Shown: positions 1 through 5,092 of the stretch, one piece after another
Layout: each line of letters starts with the position of its first letter
Position numbering within the stretch: position 1 is the stretch's first letter
From: Verrucomicrobiales bacterium
GTDB taxonomy: Bacteria > Verrucomicrobiota > Verrucomicrobiia > Verrucomicrobiales > DEV007
Direction: 5' to 3'
DNA: 5,092 nucleotides
NCBI GenBank assembly: GCA_022424805.1
Contig: JAKMGR010000186.1
Coordinates: 1-5,092, forward strand
Position numbers and translations under genes: made by a program
Notes under the pieces: model-generated
Seen by the model: the letters and a program-made list of their open reading frames with translations, nothing else
Told to the model about the DNA's origin: nothing
The model's database searches: none

Positions 1-615
1 GATCGAATGAAAGCCTTCGTCGGACACTTTGTAACTGCATCAGGTAAAACCTCTTCGATGCGCCGAAAAAGCCGCGTTCGTTTGTGGCAGCGTCAGGGTG
101 ACTTTTCTCAGGGCTTTCTCTATCCGCAAACAGATGGGCGCATCCTTTATGCTGTCACCACTGGCCCATCCCTTCAGAACCTCCTCGACTCGGACAACGA
201 AACCTTTCTCGCGAATCTGGAATCCCACGGGATGAAAGATGTCGAAACTATTCGCGAATTCATCGAGTCCGGACCGGAAATCAAAATGGCCGTCGAGAAA
301 GGGCGCGCTCCGAAAGAGCCCGCCTCGACCGATGCAACGGAATTCGGCATCGGATTTCGCCTTCGCATCCCTGATCGCGAAGCCACCATCGACGAAATCC
401 GGCTCAACGGTCGCGAGCTTTCTCAGGGGGGAATGAATGGCTATCATTCCTTTTTGGGACACGGTTACACTCAGGTCCAAATCAATCTCGATGGGAAAAC
501 GGCTTCCGCAGAAAATGGAGCATTCTTGATTTCTCTTCGCTACACGCCAAAACAAAAACGCTCGGTTGGATGGACGCCACCCAGGGAAGTCCTCGAACAG
601 CTAAAAAAGCCCTGA
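1..615 (+). CDS. Unrecognised protein, C-terminal part (5' end outside window)
   Basis: The frame is open from the first base of the window (it reads Asp-Arg before the first ATG at 7) and ends with TGA at 613-615. The ATG at 7 may therefore be internal and the gene may begin upstream. At least 202 residues are visible. I do not recognise the family. The first part is basic (MRRKSRVRLWQRQ, about residues 18-30), followed by a short strand-rich stretch (GFLYPQTDGRILYAVTTG, about 36-53) and a charged helical part (about 55-105). The last 90 residues, from about FGIGFRLRIPD onward, alternate hydrophobic and polar residues like a beta-sandwich and end in a basic tail. No signal peptide, catalytic motif or membrane segment is visible. 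It lies 12 bp upstream of the ceramidase-family gene on the same strand, so co-transcription is likely. It is preferred over the 40-555 minus-strand frame because it is longer, open to the edge and less biased in composition. It could be the accessory C-terminal domain of a secreted enzyme, but that is inference. Confidence 0.6.
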   Translation, partial: DRMKAFVGHFVTASGKTSSMRRKSRVRLWQRQGDFSQGFLYPQTDGRILYAVTTGPSLQNLLDSDNETFLANLESHGMKDVETIREFIESGPEIKMAVEKGRAPKEPASTDATEFGIGFRLRIPDREATIDEIRLNGRELSQGGMNGYHSFLGHGYTQVQINLDGKTASAENGAFLISLRYTPKQKRSVGWTPPREVLEQLKKP

Positions 616-627
616 CCTGAAATTTCC

Positions 628-2121
628 ATGAAACGTCTTTTTCTCTTTTCACTTCTCATCCTTCTTCCGGGTGCGTCTTTCGCTGAGGAATTGCTCGCAG
701 GAGTAGGAAAGGCTGATATCACCCGGCCTGGTCACGATGCGGGAGGCAATCCTCCTTACGTCAAAGCGCTGGTCTTGAGCTCGGGAAAAACCAACGCAGT
801 CGTCATTGCAGTCGACGCAGTCGCCATCGCAGAAATTGGCTCCATCCGCGATCCCTACCTCGACGAAGTTCGAAGTGCGCTGCAGGAGCAATTCTCCATC
901 GCACCTGAGTCCGTCATCATCAACGCCAGCCATTGCCATGCCGTTGTAGCAGAGAACATCACCGAACTCACTATCCAAGCGGCTGAAGAGGCATGGAAAA
1001 ATCGAGTCCCTGTAAAAGCGGGAACTGGAACGGGGCACGAAGATCGTATCATGGTAAATCGTCGCATCCGCCTCGCTGACGGGACCGAAGCCGATGAACG
1101 CCACGCCTACTCTCTCCCCCACGACGAGGAGGTGGAGTCGGTCGGCCCGATTGATCCCGAGATTGGAATTCTGAGACTCGATCGAGTCGACAGCGGAAAG
1201 CCTCTTGCTCTTGTCTATCAATTTGCCTGCCACCCCATCCAGGGCATCCCATCCGGCGACAACACCGCTGACGTATCTGGATTTGCTTCTCAGGTAATCG
1301 AAGAACATCTCGGGGACGGATCCGTCACGGCTCTGTTCCTGCAGGGTTGCGGTGGTGACATCAATCCAATCCGCTACAAATCGGTGACAACACCTCGTGA
1401 CGGGGAACCTCTTGGCACAAAGCTCGGTCTCAGTAGCGTGCGTGCAGCAAAAAAGATCAAAACGACGAACAATGCGGGACTTCGTATTCTTTCGAAAACA
1501 CTCGCCGTCCCCCGAGCTAATCTCGCAGCCCGTATTGCAGAAATGGAGGAGGAGATAGCAACCCTTACAAAGTCACTACGGGGAACCACCCTGAGCTTCG
1601 AGAGCTTTCTCCCACTCTTCGTAAAATACCATCTCTCCGGTAACTACCCGAGCGAAGCGGCTCACCAATACTTGCAGGATGATCTCCTGAAAAAGGGTGA
1701 CTGGAAAAAACTCGATGAAAACAATCGAGCGGCAATGGCTTCCTACCTGAACAACATTCGCATAATGGAAAAGGTAACGAGAAAGCAAATCAACCTCGCC
1801 CTTCTCGAAAAACACCAGGCAAGAAATGAGAAGGCAGGCCCGACCGCCACCGCCGAGGTGGCCGCGCTGCGTGTCGGAGATTTTCGACTCGTCACTTTCC
1901 CGGCTGAGGTCGTCGTGCAGGTAGGTCTCAACATCAAAGAGCAAAGCAAATCTCCCCACACTTTCGTATCCGGCTACACTAACGGTTATCTCTACTACGC
2001 GCCGACGGTCGAACAGATGAACAATCGCGGTGGCGCGCAGGAAGACAGCGATTGCCTGCTTGCTCCGGGTTGGCAGAAGATGTTTGAGAATACTGCTCTG
2101 GAGATGCTCGGCGAGCTCTGA
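628..2121 (+). CDS. Secreted neutral/alkaline non-lysosomal ceramidase-family hydrolase
   Basis: This 497-residue protein resembles the N-terminal domain family of neutral/alkaline non-lysosomal ceramidases, zinc amidases that cleave the N-acyl bond of ceramide. Bacterial relatives of this short type are numerous, and most have untested substrates. Residues 1-19 form a signal peptide (basic MKR, hydrophobic core, likely cut after SFA), so the product is probably periplasmic or secreted. Family landmarks in order are GVGKADIT (25-32), SHCH with His102 and His104 (101-104), NRR (144-146), GPIDPEIGILRLD (173-185), ACHP with His202 (200-203), LQGCGGDINP (238-247), FPAE with Glu427 (424-427) and GYTNGYLYYAPT (449-460). 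By analogy with the Pseudomonas enzyme, a His of the HxH motif, His202, Glu427 and a Tyr around 454-457 would be the zinc ligands. That alignment is by eye. Residues about 295-400 are a charged, mostly helical stretch before the C-terminal part. The usual HTHSGP motif reads HCHAVV here, so the substrate may differ from ceramide. The ATG at 628 is chosen because it gives the intact signal peptide. No Shine-Dalgarno sequence is visible upstream. Confidence 0.85.
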   Translation: MKRLFLFSLLILLPGASFAEELLAGVGKADITRPGHDAGGNPPYVKALVLSSGKTNAVVIAVDAVAIAEIGSIRDPYLDEVRSALQEQFSIAPESVIINASHCHAVVAENITELTIQAAEEAWKNRVPVKAGTGTGHEDRIMVNRRIRLADGTEADERHAYSLPHDEEVESVGPIDPEIGILRLDRVDSGKPLALVYQFACHPIQGIPSGDNTADVSGFASQVIEEHLGDGSVTALFLQGCGGDINPIRYKSVTTPRDGEPLGTKLGLSSVRAAKKIKTTNNAGLRILSKTLAVPRANLAARIAEMEEEIATLTKSLRGTTLSFESFLPLFVKYHLSGNYPSEAAHQYLQDDLLKKGDWKKLDENNRAAMASYLNNIRIMEKVTRKQINLALLEKHQARNEKAGPTATAEVAALRVGDFRLVTFPAEVVVQVGLNIKEQSKSPHTFVSGYTNGYLYYAPTVEQMNNRGGAQEDSDCLLAPGWQKMFENTALEMLGEL

Positions 2122-2133
2122 TCTTCTATTTCC
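2122..2133. other. 12-bp convergent intergenic gap
   Basis: Only 12 pyrimidine-rich bases separate the stop codon of the ceramidase-family gene from the stop codon of the DUF1501 gene on the opposite strand. There is no room for a terminator between the genes. Transcription of each block probably runs into the 3' end of the other or ends inside it. Confidence 0.7.
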
Positions 2134-3576
2134 CTAGGCCAGCACTGGCTTGATCAAGTGCCCGAACACATCTGTGAGTCGGAAATCTCTTCCCTGGAAT
2201 CGGTAGGTGAGACGAAGGTGATCGATTCCTAACAAATGCAACATGGTCGCGTGCAAGTCATGAACATGAACGGGATCTTCCATAGCAGCATACCCCAACT
2301 CATCGGTCGCACCATGAGTCACGCCGCCGTTTACACCTCCACCGCAGAGGAACATGGAAAATGCATTGATGTGGTGATCACGTCCGCTGCCCTGAGCCAT
2401 CGGAGTTCGACCGAACTCCCCGCCAAAAATGATGAGGGTATCTTCTAACATTCCCCTATCCTTAAGATCACGGATCAGCGCCGCCGTTCCCTGATCGACG
2501 AGATTCGCCGTTTTTTCGAAGTTGGCTTTGATTCCGCCATGATGATCCCATCCGCGGTGATAGAGTTGGATGAATCGCACACCGCGTTCCGCAAGGCGTC
2601 GTGCGAGAAGACAGTTGGCGGCATAGGAGCCATCGCCAGGTTGGCAGCCATACCTTTCCAAGGTCTCGGGCTTTTCTGCTGAAACATCCATGAGCCCCGG
2701 AACCGACGCCTGCATTTTGAAAGCCATTTCATATTGCGCGATACGCCCTTCAATCTCGGGGTCATGCCGCGTTTTTCCGAAAAGGCGATTCATCTTGTTT
2801 ACGGAATCAACCAATTCGCCCTGTGCGTCACGACTGACTCCGGGAGGGTTTGCCACGTAGTGAACCGCATCTCCCTTCGACTGGAACTGAACGCCCTGGT
2901 ACTGACTCGGCAGCCAACCGCTGCTCCATTGCCGTGAAGAAATCGGCTGCCCCTGTCCTCCACCTTCGCTCGTGAGAACAACGTATCCGGGGAGATCTTC
3001 CGCTTCGCTTCCGATACCGTAATTCACCCACGCGCCCATACTGGGACGACCGGGAATGATCGACCCGGTGTTCATGAAGGTGTGCGCCGGATCGTGATTG
3101 ATCTGCTCGGTCTGCATCGAACGGATGATTGCGATCTCGTCCGCCACTTTCTGGAGGTGAGGAAACACATTACTGATCTCCTGCCCCGATTTCCCGCTCT
3201 TGGTGAATTCAAACTGCGGCCCCATGCACTTCAACTTTCCAGCCTGCTTCTGCAGTTGCGCGAGCTGCTGGCCTTTAGTGAAAGAGGCAGGCATCGGCTT
3301 TCCATCGAGTTCGGCCAACTTCGGTTTGTAGTCAAAGCTCTCCAAATGTGACTGACCGCCAGCCATGCAGAGGTGAATGACGCGTTTCACTTTCACCGGC
3401 CTATGACGCTTCTCCCCAAGAATTCCTGTGCCACTCTTCGCCTCAGGAATCCCACTCGGAGCACCCAAAGATTCCTGGCGCCCTAACAAACCGGCAAGCG
3501 CAACCGCTCCGATTCCGGTGAACGAATTTTCGAGAAAGGTGCGACGCTTCAGGTGGTCGAGAAAATAGGGATTCAT
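2134..3576 (-). CDS. DUF1501 family protein with Tat signal (sulfatase-like fold)
   Basis: This 480-residue protein matches the DUF1501 family along its whole length. The N-terminus has a twin-arginine signal: KRRTFLE (10-16) and a hydrophobic segment (about 19-31), so it is probably exported folded by the Tat system. Landmarks are VIHLCMAGGQSHLESFDYKP (66-85), SMQTEQINHDPAHTFMNTG (153-171), GRPSMGAW (176-183), LARRLAERGVRFIQLYHRGW (324-343) followed by DHH (344-346), GGEFGRTPMAQGSGRDHH (385-402), GATDELGY (422-429), VHVHDLHATMLHLLGIDH (436-453) and LTYRFQGRDFRLTDV (456-470). DUF1501 belongs to the alkaline phosphatase/sulfatase-like superfamily. The Asp and His residues in DHH, GRDHH and HDLH are plausible metal ligands, but no substrate is established for the family. 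The start at 3576 is supported by the family-typical MNP opening and by Tat placement. It lies 5 bp after the stop of the DUF1553 gene with no strong ribosome binding site, which suggests an operon and perhaps coupled translation. The family assignment is near certain, while the biochemical role is unknown. Confidence 0.93.
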   Translation of the reverse strand: MNPYFLDHLKRRTFLENSFTGIGAVALAGLLGRQESLGAPSGIPEAKSGTGILGEKRHRPVKVKRVIHLCMAGGQSHLESFDYKPKLAELDGKPMPASFTKGQQLAQLQKQAGKLKCMGPQFEFTKSGKSGQEISNVFPHLQKVADEIAIIRSMQTEQINHDPAHTFMNTGSIIPGRPSMGAWVNYGIGSEAEDLPGYVVLTSEGGGQGQPISSRQWSSGWLPSQYQGVQFQSKGDAVHYVANPPGVSRDAQGELVDSVNKMNRLFGKTRHDPEIEGRIAQYEMAFKMQASVPGLMDVSAEKPETLERYGCQPGDGSYAANCLLARRLAERGVRFIQLYHRGWDHHGGIKANFEKTANLVDQGTAALIRDLKDRGMLEDTLIIFGGEFGRTPMAQGSGRDHHINAFSMFLCGGGVNGGVTHGATDELGYAAMEDPVHVHDLHATMLHLLGIDHLRLTYRFQGRDFRLTDVFGHLIKPVLA

Positions 3577-3581
3577 ACGGC

Positions 3582-4406
3582 CTAGTATCGGGTGATGGTT
3601 TCCTGGAGGTTGAGAATGCCGCGCGCGACCGAAGTCTTCGCAGCGAGTTGAGAACGCTGGTCGGCACTGACTCCTTTCATGCCCACGCCGAGAAGCTGCC
3701 CCACTGCTTCCGCATCTGCAGCAAATCGAGATTCTTCCGAGGCGAGGAGTTCCTCAAGAACTGCCACTTCCGCAGCAGTGGGTCGCCTTGTCAGGGCTCT
3801 CTCAAACATATCAAGAATGTCTTCACTTTCCGCGGCGAGCGCCTTGGCGGCTTCAACAAAGGAGGGATCGTTCAGCAGGACCAGAGCCTGTAGCGGAGTG
3901 CTCGATGATTCGCGAACCATCGTGCACTCTTCCCGGGCTGGAGCATCAAAGGCTTTCATCGACGGATGGAGAAAGGTTCGCTGCCAATGAGTGTAGAGTC
4001 CCCGTCGATACTGATTTTCGTTGAGATCTTCCGCGTATTTTCGCCGGGGAAAATTGAGATGCTGGTAGTAACCCGCAGGTTGATAGGGCTTCACACTACG
4101 ACCTCCGATTTCTGGGTTCAGCAAGCCGCTTACGGTAAGAGCATTGTCCCTGATCAACTCCGCAGGAAGTCGAATTCCCCTCTGGCGGGCGAGGAGACGG
4201 TTGTAGGGATCACGCTCTTCCAGTTCCGGCGAATTCTGGGAGCTTTGCGCGTAGGAATCAGAAAGAACGATCGTGCGAACGAGCTGTTTCACATCCCATC
4301 CACTCTCGAGAAATTCTGCGGCGAGCCAGTCGAGAAGCTCGGGGTGAGTCGGCCAGACACCCTGGGATCCCAACTCTTCCAGCGCGGACGAGATTCCGTT
4401 TCCGAA
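3582..4406 (-). CDS. DUF1553 (PSD1) protein, C-terminal segment after frame break
   Basis: This is the downstream part of the DUF1553 gene whose upstream part is annotated at 4258-5092. The two are in different frames and are almost certainly one gene. Family-like sequence begins at FGNGISSALEELGSQG, immediately after the T5 tract, and runs to the TAG at 3582-3584. The frame itself is open further upstream to a TTG at 4433, but the residues before FGNG (RIASGPR) do not resemble the family, so that TTG is not a credible start. Landmarks are WPTHPELLDWLAAEF, SGWDVKQLVRTIVLSDSYAQ, ERDPYNRLLARQ, RLPAELIRDNAL, VSGLL, GGRSVKPYQPAGYYQHLNFP, RRGLYTHWQRTFLHPSMKAF, DAPAREEC and STPLQALVLLNDPSFVEAA. The end, ARGILNLQETITRY, is a typical DUF1553 C-terminus. 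The stretch is complete and free of stops, about 274 residues. Full-length relatives are exported proteins with a cytochrome c-like domain, DUF1549 and then DUF1553. The molecular role is unknown. The DUF1501 gene follows 5 bp downstream, the usual pairing in Planctomycetota and Verrucomicrobiota. Confidence 0.88.
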   Translation of the reverse strand, partial: FGNGISSALEELGSQGVWPTHPELLDWLAAEFLESGWDVKQLVRTIVLSDSYAQSSQNSPELEERDPYNRLLARQRGIRLPAELIRDNALTVSGLLNPEIGGRSVKPYQPAGYYQHLNFPRRKYAEDLNENQYRRGLYTHWQRTFLHPSMKAFDAPAREECTMVRESSSTPLQALVLLNDPSFVEAAKALAAESEDILDMFERALTRRPTAAEVAVLEELLASEESRFAADAEAVGQLLGVGMKGVSADQRSQLAAKTSVARGILNLQETITRY

Positions 4407-5092
4407 AAACCTCGGCCCAGAGGCGATTCGCAAAAGTGCGGGCCGTCAGGGGATTCTCAGGAGATGCAATCCAATGCGCCAATTCGAGACGAGTGCCTTT
4501 CCCTTCCTTCACTTCGATTCGAGGAAGAAAGTGAGGTGTCGCAGGAGTGACTATATCGCCGCTCTTATCCATCCAGTTACCGCGAGGCAGGATTCGGATT
4601 TCTCGAGGTGCCGCCGAAATTGTCGCCGGAACTGTGCGGATGCTGTTCTTCAATTTCTCCAACTCTGCTTCCAACTTCGCGACTTCCGTGCGAAGTGGCT
4701 GAAGTTCCTCGGCAATGGTTCGATAATGAGCGAGAAGATCGTTCTGATCTTTTTCGGATCGATCTCCTTCCGGCCTTGTCAGGATTTTTTGAATCGCTTC
4801 TGGTAGGTCAGCCAGTCGGTAGGCCTCCGCGGTAGTATGAATTCCGGCCGTATCCCAATAAGCGAGCCCTCCAAACTGCGTAAAAGCGAGCTGCGTGATT
4901 TTCTCGCCCGACTTCAGCCCCAACTCGGAGACCGGCACTTCGAGGCGCACCCATTTTCCCGACTCAGGCAGATTTCCGCGCTTGAGGTGGCGATGATCAT
5001 TGGTCGTCCTGCCATAGGGAATCAGAGCTTCGCTCCCCCACCACGCCCTATGATTACACCCGGCTTTTTCATGATGAAACTGCAGCATAATC
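4258..5092 (-). CDS. DUF1553 (PSD1) protein, upstream segment: LamG-like part, coiled coil and start of DUF1553 (partial)
   Basis: The reading frame is open to the right edge (an Ile codon precedes the ATG at 5088), so the true start lies outside the window. The ATG at 5088 is probably internal, because family members have a signal peptide, a cytochrome c-like domain and DUF1549 before this point. Counting from that ATG, residues 1-88 look like the concanavalin/LamG-like insert seen in many relatives (HRAWWG, SGKWVRLEVPVSELGLKSG, LAFTQFGGLAYWDTAGI). Residues about 94-150 are charged and end in a probable coiled coil (LRTEVAKLEAELEKLKNSI). DUF1553 then begins with ILPRGNWMDKSGDIVTPATP (166-185) and RLELAHWIASPENPLTARTF (200-219), followed by ANRLWAEV (220-227). 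After Phe228 (4407-4405) the frame departs from the family and gives a 48-residue unrelated, Arg-rich tail (RKRNLVRAGRVG onward) ending at 4258. The family sequence resumes at that same point in the frame of the 3582-4406 segment. This is therefore one frame-broken gene, and the tail is not expected to be native sequence. Confidence 0.85.
   Translation of the reverse strand, partial: IMLQFHHEKAGCNHRAWWGSEALIPYGRTTNDHRHLKRGNLPESGKWVRLEVPVSELGLKSGEKITQLAFTQFGGLAYWDTAGIHTTAEAYRLADLPEAIQKILTRPEGDRSEKDQNDLLAHYRTIAEELQPLRTEVAKLEAELEKLKNSIRTVPATISAAPREIRILPRGNWMDKSGDIVTPATPHFLPRIEVKEGKGTRLELAHWIASPENPLTARTFANRLWAEVFRKRNLVRAGRVGIPGCLADSPRASRLARRRISREWMGCETARSHDRSF
4402..4413 (-). other. Frameshift site in the DUF1553 gene (T5 tract on the coding strand)
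   Basis: On the coding (-) strand the sequence reads GAG GTT TTT CGG AAA in the upstream frame. The family protein needs Trp-x-x-x-Phe-Gly here, and removing one T gives GAG GTT TTC GGA AAC, that is Glu-Val-Phe-Gly-Asn, which restores it. The surplus base lies in the run of five A at 4405-4409 on the + strand, or next to it. Homopolymer miscall or slippage mutation is the likeliest cause. An alternative is +1 slippage at TTT C before a CGG codon. Confidence 0.8.

Noticed and set aside
40..555. A 171-codon open frame on the - strand opposite the first gene.
   Set aside because: It lies wholly antisense to a longer + frame that is open to the window edge. Its translation has shadow-like composition and no recognisable motif.
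649..1308. A 219-codon open frame on the - strand within the ceramidase-family gene.
   Set aside because: The + strand encodes clear family motifs across this whole stretch, and the antisense product resembles nothing.
2136..2151. A short inverted repeat (GCCAG-CA-CTGGC) just past the ceramidase stop as a terminator.
   Set aside because: The stem is only about 5-6 bp, it lies inside the DUF1501 coding end, and no T tract follows on either strand.
4411..4433. A TTG at 4433 as the start of a separate short DUF1553 gene.
   Set aside because: The few residues between it and FGNG do not fit the family, while the overlapping upstream frame supplies exactly the missing family sequence. A frame break in one gene explains this better than two genes.
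3966..4550. A 194-codon open frame on the + strand opposite the DUF1553 gene.
   Set aside because: Both - strand frames here carry convincing DUF1553 motifs, so the + frame is a shadow.
1..5092. CRISPR array, tRNA or rRNA gene, insertion sequence, attachment site or defence system.
   Set aside because: No repeated units, RNA-gene-like folds, transposase motifs or terminal repeats were seen, and nearly all of the window is accounted for by coding sequence.

Overview
The window looks like chromosomal DNA of a Verrucomicrobiota or Planctomycetota bacterium. The main reason is an adjacent pair of genes from the DUF1553 (PSD1) and DUF1501 families, which are greatly expanded in those two phyla. 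A ceramidase-type hydrolase of a kind common there, start codons without a clear Shine-Dalgarno sequence, and a GC content of about half (judged by eye) fit the same picture. The genus cannot be fixed from the sequence.

The left half (1-2121) is read on the + strand. It holds the 3' end of an unrecognised gene (1-615, open to the left edge), then after 12 bp a secreted neutral/alkaline ceramidase-family hydrolase (628-2121). The right half (2134-5092) is read on the - strand. Its upstream gene is a DUF1553 protein whose 5' end lies beyond the right edge, followed after 5 bp by a Tat-exported DUF1501 protein (2134-3576). The two blocks converge with only 12 bp between their stop codons. There is almost no non-coding DNA, and I saw no RNA gene, CRISPR array, insertion sequence, promoter or convincing terminator.

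The most notable feature is a broken reading frame in the DUF1553 gene. Family-like sequence runs in one frame as far as the A5 tract at 4405-4409 (T5 on the coding strand) and continues in another frame straight after it. One extra base explains this. A sequencing or assembly error or a recent mutation is the simplest reading. A +1 slip at the sequence GTT TTT CGG is possible but unproven.

The DUF1501/DUF1553 pair probably works together outside the cytoplasm. Full-length DUF1553 relatives often carry a cytochrome c-like domain and DUF1549 upstream, and DUF1501 belongs to the alkaline phosphatase/sulfatase-like fold group. The biochemical role of the pair is unknown. The ceramidase homologue is probably also exported, so the window as a whole encodes envelope or secreted hydrolytic functions. 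I found no evidence of a clearly new defence or mobile system.
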